From Nematostella vectensis (lineage: Eukaryota > Cnidaria > Anthozoa > Actiniaria > Edwardsiidae): DNA of 60,000 nt. The DNA lies in assembly GCF_932526225.1 (NCBI RefSeq), contig NC_064042.1, forward strand, positions 1,535,001-1,595,000, read 5' to 3'. The notes beneath the pieces were generated by a model. The model saw only the letters and a list, made by a program, of their open reading frames with translations, had not been told where the DNA came from and ran no database searches. This document shows, piece by piece, positions 39,001 through 54,000 of the stretch. Position 1 is the first letter of the stretch. The number at the start of each line of letters is the position of its first letter. The position numbers were made by a program, and so were the translations under genes.

Positions 39001-42000
39001 CATCCGAATTCCTAAAACAATCAGTTCCAGTTCCAACAGTTCCAACAGTTCCAACGACTAAAGAATTCGCGATAAATGGACGGAAAACAATAAAAACATT
39101 GCCTTCTGATTAATTTGTTCACTATTTAACCCTTATACCACCTTAAAGATGGGGCCCCGGTGAGATTTAACGGGCCAGAAATCTTTATCTACGCATTTAG
39201 CCTTATATTGTGAAGATATAACAGGGGAAAAACACATCGTTGTTTCGCCGAAATGTCGTATAATCAAAATACCGTGAATTCTTTCAACTTTACCTCACGA
39301 AAGCAGCATTTTTTTAGTTGTCTGGACATGATTCTGGATTAAGAATTGGTGCCCACGACTCATACGGCCATTACTTCGTTACAAATAACGCCTAGCTCTT
39401 ATTACATCTGTGCTAAATTTTGATGATTTGTTTTCTGAAGTTAAAAAATCATTTGACTACCAGGTTGAGATATAAAGATGACGGTAAAACTTGTAACCAC
39501 CCAACGATTTTCGGCAATATCTAAGAAGACATGAAGACGGGAACCAGTTTAGCGCACGCATATAATCTGATAGACATCTCGATCTACGTCACCAATAACT
39601 GGACCCAGGCCTTTCAGAACCAAATATCCATTGGAAGATGAATAAATACAAAAAAACCCAAATAGTCGTGTTCGTAAACCAGAAGAATAAATACAAAAAG
39701 CCCAAATAGTCGTGCTCGTAAACCAGAAGAATAAATACAATACACCAAAAACTAGTAATCGACTCTGCCAAATTTCCGTCTTTAAGAAGACTTCTTTACG
39801 GCAGATTTGGAAGATGAAAATATCAATAATCGACGAAATCTATCAATTCTGACAAGTTATATGGACTTTAATTAAGTATTAATACAGTTATATCGGATAA
39901 GAACTGTATTTTAGAGGGAACGTCGTGTTTAATAAAAAAAATGTCAAAGGTTTAAGTAGTTTTTAACAGTTGTCCCCAAAAATATTAAATCATAGCTTGA
40001 GGTTAACTTGTGTAGCTGGCCGTGTCGTCATTGCTGTCGCTGAGACAATTTCTGTGGCAATTGCAACTTTCCAGATTATAAAAACAGCTGCTAAAAGTTG
40101 ATATTGTTGGAAACATATACCCTTTGGATATCTTGAAAAATTTTGAATGATAATGTTATGAGTTCTGTTCCCGTTAACCTTTCTATATTTCGTCAGAGAA
40201 CAGCGGCTTAGCCAGGATTATAAACAGGAGGGGGCCCCTTGAAAATGACTCTGAAACATTTCAGCCGCTTTTCTCCAAAGTACGAATCAAAAACCGCGCT
40301 ACGGTCTAGTGTGGACGAATAAAAAACCGCGCTCCGGTCTAGTGTGGACGAATCAAAAACCGCGCTACGGTCTAGTGTGGACGGGAATGTTTTCTATATT
40401 TGTGTTTGTGTTTCTATATTTCTTTGGAACTATAAAAAACAGCTAAAACATTGTTCTCCTTGCCTACACCTATTAATAAACCGCCGAACCTTACATAGCA
40501 TGTGACACGATAGCATGTTATTCTACATCTGGTTCTATCACCCTGAAGCAGTAATGGCGCGAGTGCGCGGCAAAATCTGCCTCTTGACGAAGATTTCATG
40601 CAAAGACAGGAACAAAACATAAATTTTAACTCAAAAACAGCAACGAACAGGTTTGGCATAAATTCAGGCTACAACTTCAGCATAGCTTCAGGCATGGACT
40701 CGGTGGCTAATATATGCAGCTAAGCGCTTCAGTGTGTTTTTATATACCCATGCAAGCCGGTTGACGACGGTCAATCCACTGTATATTCCTAACTTTCTCG
40801 CAATACCGGAAAATTTGGCATTCTAAGTCGTGGTTTGGCATAGAACCGTCGAAATCTATCAGACAAAGCGCATTTTCACGTGTGACCTCTGACTGGTACA
40901 TTCCAGCCGTTTCTCCGACGTAAAAAAACACTGTCTAGCGAAGACAAGAAATACGTTTCTAGATGTTTTGTTTCTTTTGAAGAGAGAACTGTAGTTATCT
41001 CTATAAAAACTGGTTAAGAATTGATGTTTGAACTCTCGTTATCTTTATAGAATCTGATTTAGAATTGAGCTCGTAGCGTACAAGTAGCATTTTTTCGGTC
41101 TACTTCTCTAACCGTTGCCGTTGTCCCTGGATAAACTAACTCAAACTAGGAAAAGGAAATGAAGATGCTACGCTCAGTGTGTATCAGTTTAGATCGTAGT
41201 CGTTTGAAAAAGTCAACTATCGTTTAATCGAGGCCACTCAGTTTTTCGAATTCCCGAGGGCTTATTCGATTTTTTGGTTATCAATCGAATTTCCCTATTT
41301 AAAAGCAATGTAGTTCACATATTCTAATACTTTAGAATTAGTTACACACGTTCAATTTTTTTGTTTTGAAAAATAATAATACTTACATTTTTAATACAAT
41401 TTCATTATTATTTAGAACATTGACGAGAAACCGATAAAGAGGATTGTTGCTCAACCCTGATATCTCACATAGAGTTACGTTGCAAATGACAATACACAGG
41501 GCGATGGTGGCTTACTTACCGATTCGGTTCGCATTGCTGAGGGGGCAAGTGACGAGCAAACACTCAGAAATCAAAGACCACTGCTTGACATTCGCATTGT
41601 ACAACGTATTGGAAACTACAGGCTAGTTACAACTAAAAATCATCACTTCTTGTTACAGTTGCAACAAGCCGATTTGAAGGCCCCAGCTAAATGCGGCAAT
41701 TATTAAGTCATTAGGGAATATGTTGGCGCGAGAGTTAATGGCGCGAGGTGTTAGCCGAGCGGGAACATAGCGGGCTATGTCGCACAGATCAATAGAGCGC
41801 GCACTCTGCCAATAATCGTCACTAATCTATGTTGAAAAACTTTCAACGCAAAAAAACTTTGGATTATTCTGCCAGTCAAGAAAATAATATATCCACAAAG
41901 TTGTAATTTGATCCCAAATTTCAAAATCATGCTATCATAAAACTCGATTTCATATTTGTTTCCTGCACCGATTTTCACTTTTAGCGCCAATAATTACAAG

Positions 42001-45000
42001 ATTTTTAATCGCCGCTTATCCATCATGGGATCATAGTGATAAATGATGTGATGATAGATGATGGTGAGAATTTGTTTACGCCGAAGAAAAGTTAATATGA
42101 CTCCGCCCGCCATGAGGCATATAGATCCAATAATGATGCAATTTCCAGGGAAATTATAATCGCAATCATAAACTCCATTTCAACCGGTCTAGGTGGTTCT
42201 AGGTGTGCCGATATTACGGTACTCTCGATAAATAGCGATACTCGATAAATAGCGATACTCGATAAATAGCGATACTCTTGATACTCTCGAAATAACGATA
42301 CTCGATAAATAGCGATACTCTTGATACTCTCGAAATAACGATACTCGATAAATAGCGATACTCTTGATACTCTCGGAATAAGGATACTCGATAAATAGCG
42401 ATACTCTTGATACTCTCGAAATAACGATACTCGATAAATAGCGATACTCTTGATACTCTCGAAATAACGATACTCGATAAATAGCGATACTCTTGATACT
42501 CTCGAAATAACGATACTCGATAAATAGCGATACTCTTGATACTCTCGAAATAACGATACTCGATAAATAGCGATACTCTTGATACTCTCGAAATAACGAT
42601 ACTCGATAAATAGCGATACTCTTGATACTCTCGAAATAACGATACTCGATAAATAACGATACTCTTGATACTCTCGAAATAACGATACTCTATAATTAGC
42701 GATACTCTTGATACTCTCGAAATAACGATACTCGATAAATAGCGATACTCTTGATACTCTCGAAATAACGATATTCGGTAGATAGCGATACTCTTGATAC
42801 TCTCGAAATAACGATACTCGATAAATAGCGATACTCTTGATACTCTCGAAATAACGATATTCGATAGATAGCGATACTCTTGATACTCTCGAAATAACGA
42901 TACTCTTGATACTCTCGAAATAACGATACTCTATAAATAGCGATACTCTTGATACTCTCGAAATAACGATACTCGATAAATAGCGATAATCTTGATACTC
43001 TCGAAATAACGATACTCCATAAATAGCGATACTCTTGATACTCTCGAAATAACGATACTCTATAAATAGCGATACTCTTGATACTCTCGAAATAACGATA
43101 CTCGATAAATAGCGATACTCGATCAATAGCGATACTCGATAAATAGCGATACTCGATTTCAGGTCCCACCGACCATAAAATATATGGAAAATAATCTCGA
43201 ATTAACAGTATTCTCGAATTTATTGTAGTTACTCTGTAACCTCTGAGAAAGGAAGGATTCGAACAGGCTGAAGTAAACCACCACTTTATGAGCATTATAG
43301 TTTCTAAATTAACCTATGGCTTAGCAGTCTGTGGGGCTAGCCATTCAGATTAAAAATGTGCAAAAAGGATACTAAGATGTTCACCAAAATGTAACAACCA
43401 CCACCCTCTAAAGGATATTGCTCCTGGTTATGATACCCTTGACATCAATGACAATCTTCGTTAAAAGAACCTCACCAAGCCCCGTGTTATTACTGCAAAG
43501 CCGTATCAAGTGTGCCTTAAAGTTGTTACTGCTGGGTTTTTTTGTATTTCTGTACTTGTGTAACGTAGAGCGTTCCTAGAAATTCCTAGAAATGTATTTT
43601 TTCTAGTAAGAATAAAAACTATTGAAGGGTAAACTATTGCTGACTAAATAAAGTTATATCAAGTTTCTGTAACACCTGTAATTCGGATTTTCCGTTAACT
43701 TGAACTTAGTTATTGGTTATCTACAGCTTTTGTACACATACCTCCGCCGATAGCGTCTGCTGCAGTGCCGAGGATCTGATCTGCGAGAGCTGATCCCTGG
43801 TGTAAGAATCCTCAATATAAGCTCACTTTTAAAATATCGAGCAGCTACAGGCCATCTTAACACAGGCAGACCGAGGGGAATGATCCGGGTCAGTTGCTCC
43901 CAGGCTTCCCCGGCCAGAAAATTGTAAAGGGAGGGGTACAAGTCTAAGCAACCAAGCAACTCCTTGTATTTTGCTTGTATCCTCTGGTACCCAGGGTTAA
44001 AGCGGCTTTGTCACTTGTTTACTTCCGGTCGATTACGTAATTTTCTCCAGGCGAAAAAATATTTGAAAATTGTAAAAGCAGTGTGTCTATTGGAAGTTAC
44101 TTTGATGGTGTGACTGATGAAATTGAGCGGATGGCCTGTTAAATATCTCGGATTCTAATGGATTCTTTTGTCTTTTGTCGGTTGAGGTTTGCATCAGCCC
44201 TCCGGAAGTAATCTGGTGACAAGGTCGCTTTGGCTAATTGCGCTCTACAACAATCGCAATCTTCAAATCTCTCTAGAACTACACAGAAAATCAATGGCTT
44301 GATTTCGCATTAACTCACCTTTTTAACATATGCATCAACAAGAGCATTCTTCAGTGCATCCTTCTCACTAGAGAAAGAGACAGATGACATGTTACCATTA
44401 CAACCAGTATGACGCAACTTGAGACGCTTTACAGCAAGGTTTGAGGGCTCACCTTCGTATAATGACAGCCTCAGGTCTTGGATCAGTCTTCATGCCGTAA
44501 TAGGCTGCTAGATCGGAGCGGTCAATCTACGGGTAAGACAAGTCAGTACATTAGAGTGAGCGTTTGTAGAGGTAGATCAGACTGGTCGTTATACAGGGGT
44601 AAGACAATTCAGTATATTAGAGTAAGCGTTTGTAGAGGTAGATCAGACTGGTCGGTCTACAGGTGAGACAAGTCAGTTCATTAGAGTGAGCGTTTGTAGA
44701 GGTAGATCAGACTGGTCGTTCTACAGGGGTAAAACAATTCAGTACATTAGAGTGAGCGTTTGTAGAGGTAGATCAGACTGGTCGTTATACAGGGGTAAAA
44801 CAATTCAGTACATTAGAGTGAGCGTTTGTAGAGGTAGATCAGACTGGTCGGTCTACAGGGGTAAAACAATTCAGTACATTAGAGTGAGCGTTTGTAGAGG
44901 TAGATCAGACTGGTCGGTCTACAGGTGAGACAAGACAGTACGTTAGAGTGAGCGTTTGTAGAGGTAGATCAGACTGGTCGGTCTACAGGTGAGACAAGTC

Positions 45001-48000
45001 AGAACATTAGGGTGAACGCTTCAGATAAGAAAAATAAAGCACCGTGTCAACGGCCTTAACGTTGGCTAGCAGTGACAACCAGTTGGTGAAGGATTGTAAA
45101 ATATTATGCTTTTTCCTGCGCCCCCCCCCCCCCCTCCCCTTAGCCAATCCAGGGCCTGGGTATGCGCCTGGCTAATGACCTTGACCTTACTATGTTGATG
45201 ACCTTATGAGCTTGAATTTATCATGTTAGCCAATGACCTTGAGCTTACCATGTTGATGACCTTGGACTTATCATGTTAGCTAATGACCTTGAACTTATCA
45301 TGTCAGCTAATGACCTTGAACTTATCATGTTAGCTAATGACCTTTACCTTATCATGTTAGCCAATGACCTTGAACTTACCATGTTCGCTAATGACCTTTA
45401 CCTTATCATGTTAGCTAATGACCTTGAACTTATCATGTTAGCTAATGACCTTGAACTTATCATGTTATCTAATGACCTTGAACTTATCATGTAAGCTAAT
45501 GACCTTTACCTTACCATGTTAGCTAATGACCTTGAACTTATCATGTTAGCTAATGACCTTGAACTTATCATGTTAGCTAATGACCTTTACCTTATCATGT
45601 TAGCCAATGACCTTGAACTAACCATGTTACCTAATGACCTTGAACTTATCATGTTAGCTAATGACCTTGAACTTATCATGTTAGCTAATGACCTTTACCT
45701 TATCATGTTAGCCAATGACCTTGAACTAACCATGTTACCTAATGACCTTGAACTTATCATGTTAGCTAATGACCTTGAACTTACCATGTTGATGACCTTA
45801 TGAGCTTGAATCTATCATGTTAGTCAATGACCTTGAACTTACCATGTTGATGACCTTGAACTTATCATGTTAGCTAATGACCTTGAACTTATCATGTTAG
45901 CTAATGACCTTGAACTTACCATGTTAGCTAATGACCTTGAACTTATCATGTTAGCTAATGACCTTGAACTTATCATGTTAGCTAATGACCTTGAACTTAT
46001 CATGTTAGCTAATGACCTTTACCTTATCATGTTAGCTAATGACCTTGAACTTATCATGTTAGCTAATGACCTTTACCTTATCATGTTAGCCAATGAAATT
46101 GAACTTATCATGTTAGCTAATGACCTTGAACTTATCATGTTAGCTAATGACCTTTACCTTATCATGTTAGCTAATGACCTTTACCATACCATGTTAGCCA
46201 ATGACCTTGAACTTATCATGTTAGCTAATGACCTTTACCTTATCATGTTAGCCAATGACCTTTACCTTATCATGTTAGCCAATGACCTTGAACTTACCAT
46301 GTTGATGACCTTTACCTTACCATGTTTACTAATGACCTTTACCTTATCATGTTAGCTAATGACCTTTACCTTATCATGTTAGCTAATGACCTTGAACTTA
46401 TCATGTTAGCTAATGACCTTTACCTTATCATGTTAGCTAATGACCTTCACCTTACCATGTTAGCCAATGACCTTGAACTTATCATGTTAGCTAATGACCT
46501 TTACCTTATCATGTTAGCCAATGACCTTGAACTTATCATGTTAGCCAATGACCTTGAACTTACCATGTTGATGACCTTTACCTTACTATGTCAACTAATG
46601 ACCTTTACCTTATCATGTTAGCTAATGACCTTTACCTTATCATGTTAGCTAATGACCTTGAACTTACCATGTTGATGACCTTGTTCGCTGTTTCCACAAT
46701 CTCATCTAGTTTCTTCAAGCGATCCTTCAAAAAGAACAAAATATGTTGTTAGAGCGAGACAACGGACAGGCTAAAAGATAATAAAGGGATCTGCATGACG
46801 GTATAGCGCTGCAGGAATAGCCTGCCCCCAGCGGTGGATGTAGCCTCCTATGCAGGCCTCTTTTCTCATTGGAATAAAAAAGCATTTTTTCGATGCGGGG
46901 TTCCTGTGGCGAATAGAAAAGAAAATAACGCAGGCGGGGGGGGGGGGGGGGCGAACAAAAGGAAAAAGGTACCAGTATTCCGCGTCCTAAAATCACAAAT
47001 ACAATGCTGAATCAGAATAAAGTCCATTACAGAGTAGAGTTGCCTGCGGAGGAGGCTACAGCGGATAGTGGGTTTCACGTCACCTTGCGCTTTGGTGTTT
47101 TTCCTCGCATAAAACTCGACCCATTGGATAAACAGCCCACATCTTAAATTTCGGTTTCCACCCGGTCCCCCGGGGTAGCAGAGCCTGTAAGCGGGCTTAG
47201 AAATAGTGGGATCTAGTCACCTTTTGTGAGTTCAGCGCTTCAAGTCTCTGAGTGTATAATGGAACCCAGTCTCCGTGCTGTGCGGCTAGCTCCTCCCACA
47301 GGCTCTCCACCCTTGCAAAACAAACGATGGATGAATATTCGACAATAGACTACATGAAAGGAACCCCGGCCTTCCAACATGAATTAACAACAACAAAACA
47401 CAGGGGAATCGCTTCTTTGTGGCCAACGGGAGCAACAATAAGGGAAAGAAGTTTCTTAGGATGGGCGGTAGGCGGAAATAATAATTATGTTTTTATGTGA
47501 GCCCGCGCTTATGTATTCTTAATCAGTAAAGTGTCTGGCGTTACTTTCAGGTTTAAAGTGTGATTCGGGTTCCCTGTAAACCACAGGGATCCCGAGAAGA
47601 GCGCCAGGGTCTAGACTGTAAGCTCATAGAGTTAAGGGAAAACTATTCAAAGAAGAAAAAAAAAACTTTGTGGCCGTCCGTCATCCGGAAACACGAACAG
47701 TCGCAATAGGGGCTTACTTCGACAAGTGAGATATCTTTAGGTCTCGTAGTTCGTCAGCAAGTTGGATTGCCGGCTAAAAATACAGATAAATAAGGCTTTG
47801 CGTAAATAAAACAGGGATAAAGAGTTGATTGATTAATAGAACAGAGTACCTGCTTATTAAATTCAGAATCGCTGAGGGCCACTCAAAAGTATAGTCGTGT
47901 TGTCAAGAGTACAATTTCAATGCTCACTTAAATCAATACACGCACCATCCAATCATAATTTTGCTAGTTTTTTTCTTTTCTTATGTGAGGGGGGGGGGGG

Positions 48001-51000
48001 GGTGAGAGCGGGCACTTACAGAATGTTAAGTCTCGTGCAAACAACAAGGAAAAGACAGAGGAAGTATTGCTGAACTACTTCGTAAAACCTCCGAATATCG
48101 TGAGCAAACAGCGTTAGCGTTGCTTGAGCATCAGAGTTTCCTGTTCTGTTAAGGAATTCTGTCGCGTTTTTTAACAAACTCTTATGCCTGTTTGACTTGT
48201 GTGACAAAAGAAAACTTAAATATTACTGCTATTACTTTATTATTACTAACTATGGAGCTTACATCTTTCTCCGGCTTTTGTGGCGAAATCTTGTTGTTTT
48301 GTTTAGCAGGATTCAGCGGTACGATGTACTCGATCGGATGCGTGTCCTGGTAATAAAGAAATACACAAAATTATCAGAACACACATCGTAAATAGGGGTT
48401 AGACTAGTTGCTAATAAGAAAGAGGACGAGAAAAGAATTGTCACAACGTTATGTAGTTGTATAGTAATTGTAGTCTTAGCACCCAAACAACCAATAATCA
48501 ACAAACATACGAGCCACATTTTGGAAACCGAGTGACAGCGGTTAAAAACGTATGCACATGCGCTTGGCAAGAGCCAATGCAGCAGTAAAAGTAGGCAGTC
48601 ACGTGATCTCTTAGCGCAAGTCCCCTATTAGAGTAGTGCTGTCACTAGTCTTGCGCTTTTCGTTATTGTTCGACGCGCACTACCGTGATCACCTTGTTAT
48701 TTTTGTGAAGTAAACCAATAGGGATGCGAGAAAAGTACATGGATAAACATGGACATCATTAGCCCATCAGCAAGGGAAACAAATGCTTCAGTGAACGTCA
48801 AAATACGACAACATTTTCCTGGTTATGATTTCCATGTCAATAAAAAGAGATTCTCCCCTTCTCCTTGGCCAACTTTCTTAAAACTTGGTGCTCATGGTAG
48901 CGAGCGTCGTGCTATAACCAAATATTTCCTATTATTAACGTACCACTTTTTTGCCTGGATCATTCTTGAAGAACGTGATTTTCCCGCGCAGAATATGTCC
49001 CGGCTTGACACCTTTGGGTAGCCTGTGGTAAAATAATTGATACGTTAAGAAAACAGCAACTAGCGAAACCATGAGCGTGCAGGGGGTAATGGGAAGGGGT
49101 CATAAATGACATAACGCCAACTGCAACCTCGTAGCCATCATCATTCCTATGTTCATCTAATGTCATACTCCATTTTTGTCCGGTCATGGGCTCATTGGGC
49201 ATTATACACTAATCCCTACTCACCTATCGTCCGGTCATGGGCTCATTGGGCATTATACACTAATCCCTACTCACTTATCGTCCGGTAGTGGGCTGATTGG
49301 GCATTATACACTAATCCCTACTCACCTATCGTCCGGTCATGGGCTATTTGGGCATTATACACTAATCCCTACTCACTTATCGTCCGGTCATGGGCTATTT
49401 GGGCATTATACACTAATCCCTACTCACCTATCGTCCGGTCATGGGCTATTTGGGCATTATACACTAATCCCTACTCACTTATCGTCCGGTCATGGGCTAT
49501 TTGGGCATTATACACTAATCCCTACTCACCTATCGTCCGGTCATGGGCTGATTGGGCATTATACACTGATCCCTACTCACTTATCGTCAGGTCATGGACT
49601 CATTGGGCATTATACACTAATCCCTACTCACTTATCGTCAGATCATGGGCTCATTGGGCGTTATACACTAATCCCTACTCACTTATCGTCCGGTAGTGGG
49701 CTAATTGGGCATTATACACTGATCCCTACTCACTTGTCATCCGGCCATGGGCTCATTGGGCATTATACACTAATCCCTACTCACTTGTCATCCGGTCATG
49801 GGCTAATTGGGCATTATACACTGATCCCTACTCACTAATCGTCCGGTAGTGGGCTCATTGGGCATTATACACTAATCCCTACTCACTTATCGTCCGGTCA
49901 TGGGCTGATTGGGCATTATACACTAATACCTACTCACCTATCGTCCGGTCATGGGCTGATTGGGCATTATACACTAATCCCTACTCACTTGTCATCCGGT
50001 CATGGGCTAATTGGGCATTATACACTAATCCCTACTCACTTATCGTCCGGTAGTGGGCTGATTGGGCACTATACACTGATCCCTACTCACCTATCGTCCG
50101 GTCATGGGCTCATTGGGCATTATACACTAATCCCTACTCACTTATCGTCCGGTAGTGGGCTAATTGAGCATTATACACTAATCCCTACTCACTAATCGTC
50201 CGGTCATGGGCTGATTGGGAATCATACACTGATCCCTACTCACTTATCGTCCGGTCATGGGCTGATTGGGAATCATACACTGATCCCTACTCACTTATCG
50301 TCCGGTAGTGGGCTGATTGGGCATTATACACTAATCCCTACTCACTTATCGTCCGGTCATGGGCTGATTGGGCATTATACACTAATCCCTACTCACTTAT
50401 CGTCCGGTAGTGGGCTGATTGGGCATTATACACTAATCCCTACTCACTTATCGTCCGGTCATGGGCTATTTGGGCATTATACACTAATCCCTACTCACCT
50501 ATCGTCCGGTCATGGGCTGATTGGGCATTATACACTGATCCCTACTCACTTATCGTCAGGTCATGGGCTCATTGGGCATTATACACTAATCCCTACTCAC
50601 TTATCGTCCGGTAGTGGGCTAATTGGGCATTATACACTGATCCCTACTCACTTGTCATCCGGCCATGGGCTCATTGGGCATTATACACTAATCCCTACTC
50701 ACTTGTCATCCGGTCATGGGCTAATTGGGCATTATACACTGATCCCTACTCACTAATCGTCCGGTAGTGGGCTCATTGGGCATTATACACTAATCCCTAC
50801 TCACTTATCGTCCGGTCATGGGCTGATTGGGCATTATACACTAATACCTACTCACCTATCGTCCGGTCATGGGCTGATTGGGCATTATACACTAATCCCT
50901 ACTCACTTGTCATCCGGTCATGGGCTAATTGGGCATTATACACTAATCCCTACTCACTAATCGTCCGGTCATGGGCTGATTGGGAATCATACACTGATCC

Positions 51001-54000
51001 CTACTCACTTATCGTCCGGTCATGGGCTGATTGGGAATCATACACTGATCCCTACTCACTTATCGTCCGGTAGTGGGCTGATTGGGCATTATACACTAAT
51101 CCCTACTCACTTATCGTCCGGTCATGGGCTGATTGGGCATTATACACTAATCCCTACTCACTTATCGTCCGGTAGTGGGCTGATTGGGCATTATACACTA
51201 ATCCCTACTCACTTATCATCCGGTCATGGGCTGATTGGGAATCATACACTGATCCCTACTCACTTATCGTCCGGTAGTGGGCTGATTGGGCATTATACAC
51301 TAATCCCTACTCACTTATCGTCCGGTCATGGGCTGATTGGGCATTATACACTAATCCCTACTCACTTATCGTCCGGTAGTGGGCTAATTGGGCATTATAC
51401 ACTACTCCGTACTCACTTATCGTCCGGTAGTGGGCTGATTGGGCATTATACACTAATCCCTACTCACTTATCGTCCGGTAGTGGGCTGACTGGGCATTAT
51501 ACACTAATCCCTACTCACCTATCGTCCGGTAGTGGGCTGATTGGGCATTATACACTAATCCCTACTCACTTATCGTCCGGTCATGGGCTGATTGGGCATT
51601 ATACACTAATCTCTACTCACTTATCGTACGGTAGTGGGCTGATTGGGCATTATACACTGATCCCTACTCACTTATCGTCCGGTCATGGGCTCATTGGGCA
51701 TTATACACTAATCTCTACTCACTTATCGTCCGGTCAAGGGCTGATTGGGCATTATACACTGATCCCTACTCACTTATCGTCCGGTCATGGGCTATTTTGG
51801 CATTATACACTAATCCCTACTCACTTATCGTCCGGTCATGGGCTGATTGGGCATTATACACTAATCCCTACTCACTTATCGTCCGGTAGTGGGCTGATTG
51901 GGCATTATACACTAATCCCTACTCACTTATCGTCCGGTAGTGGGCTGATTGGGCATTATACACTAATCCCTACTCACCTATCGTCCGGTCATGGGCTGAT
52001 TGGGCATTATACACTAATCCCTACTCACTTATCGTCCGGTCATGGGCTGATTGGGCATTATACACTAATCCCTACTCACTTATCGTCCGGTCATGGGCTC
52101 ATTGGGCATTATACACTAATCCCTACTCACCTATCGTCCGGTCATGGGCTCATTGGGCATTATACACTAATCCCTACTCACTTATCGTCCGGTAGTGGGC
52201 TGATTGGGCATTATACACTAATCCCTACCCACTTATCGTCCGGTAGTGGGCTCATTGGGCATTATACACTAATCCCTACTCACTTATCGTCCGGTAGTGG
52301 GCTGATTGGGCATTATACACTAATCCCTACTCACTTATCGTCAGGTCATGGGCTCATTGGGCATTATACACTAATCCCTACTCACTTATCATCCGGTCAT
52401 GGGCTGATTGGGCATTATACACTAATCCCTACTCACCTATCGTCCGGTCATGGGCTGATTGGGCATTATACACTAATCCCTACTCACTTATCGTCCGGTC
52501 ATGGGCTGATTGGGCACTATACACTAATCCCTACTCACTTGTCATCCGGTCATGGGCTAATTGGGCATTATACACTAATCCCTACTCACTTATCGTCCGG
52601 TCATGGGCTAATTGGGCATTATACACTAATCCCTACTCACCTATCGTCCGGTCATGGGCTGATTGGGCATTATACACTAATCCCTACACACCTATCGTCC
52701 GGTAGTGGGCTCATTGGGCATTATACACTAATTCCTACTCACTTATCGTCCGGTAGTGGGCTGATTGGGCATTATACACTAATCCCTACTCACTTATCGT
52801 CCGGTAGTGGGCTCATTGGGCATTATACACTAATCCCTACTCACTTATCGTCCGGTAGTGGGCTCATTGGGCATTATACACTAATCTCTACTCACTTATC
52901 GTCCGTTCCTGGGCTGATTGGGCATTATACACTAATCCCTACTCACTTATCGTCCGGTCATGGGCTCATTGGGCATTATACACTAATCCCTACTCACCTA
53001 TCGTCCGGTCATGGGCTGATTGGGCATTATACACTAATCCCTACTCACTTATCGTCCGATCATGGGCTATTTGGGCATTATACACTAATCCCTACTCACC
53101 TATCGTCCGGTCATGGGCTGATTGGGCATTATACACTAATCCCTACTCACCTATCGTCCGGTCATGGGCTCATTGGGCATTATACACTAATCCCTACTCA
53201 CCTATCGTCCGTTCCTGGGCTCATTGGGCATTATACACTAATTCCTACTCACTTATCGTCCGGTAGTGGGCTGATTGGGCACTATACACTAATCCCTACT
53301 CACTTATCGTCCGGTAGTGGGCTAATTGGGCATTATACACTAATCCCTACTCACTTATCGTCCGGTCATGGGCTAATTGGGCATTATACACTAATCCCTA
53401 CTCACTTATCGTCCGGTAGTGGGCTAATTGAGCATTATACACTAATCCCTACTCACTTATCGTCCGGTAGTGGGCTGATTGGGCATTATACACTGATCCC
53501 TACTCACTTATCGTCCGGTAGTGGGCTAATTGAGCATTATACACTAATCCCTACTCACTTATCGTCCGGTAGTGGGCTAATTGAGCATTATACACTAATC
53601 CCTACTCACTTATCGTCCGGTAGTGGGCTAATTGGGCATTATACACTAATCCCTACTCACTTATCGTCCGGTCATGGGCTGATTGGGCACTATACACTAA
53701 TCCCTACTCACTTGTCATCCGGTCATGGGCTAATTGGGCATTATACACTAATCCCTACTCACTTATCGTCCGGTAGTGGGCTGATTGGGCATTATACACT
53801 AATCCCTACTCACCTATCGTCCGTTCCTGGGCTCATTGGGCATTATACACTAATTCCTACTCACTTATCGTCCGGTAGTGGGCTAATTGGGCATTATACA
53901 CTAATCCCTACTCACTTATCGTCCGGTCATGGGCTGATTGGGCACTATACACTAATCCCTACTCACTTATCGTCCGGTAGTGGGCTAATTGGGCATTATA

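Larger units (their letters stand above)
37156..42227. other. TPP2 intron w16-w17, mostly unique sequence
   Basis: Part of a 6.6-kb intron. Apart from the repeats listed separately, I see no exon, nested gene or RNA gene. Plus-strand frames such as 37753-37956 and 38589-38771 have no recognisable product. Confidence 0.45.

Noticed and set aside
42092-43295. 344- and 199-codon minus frames
   Set aside because: Produced by the 43-bp array, which stays open in rotating frames.
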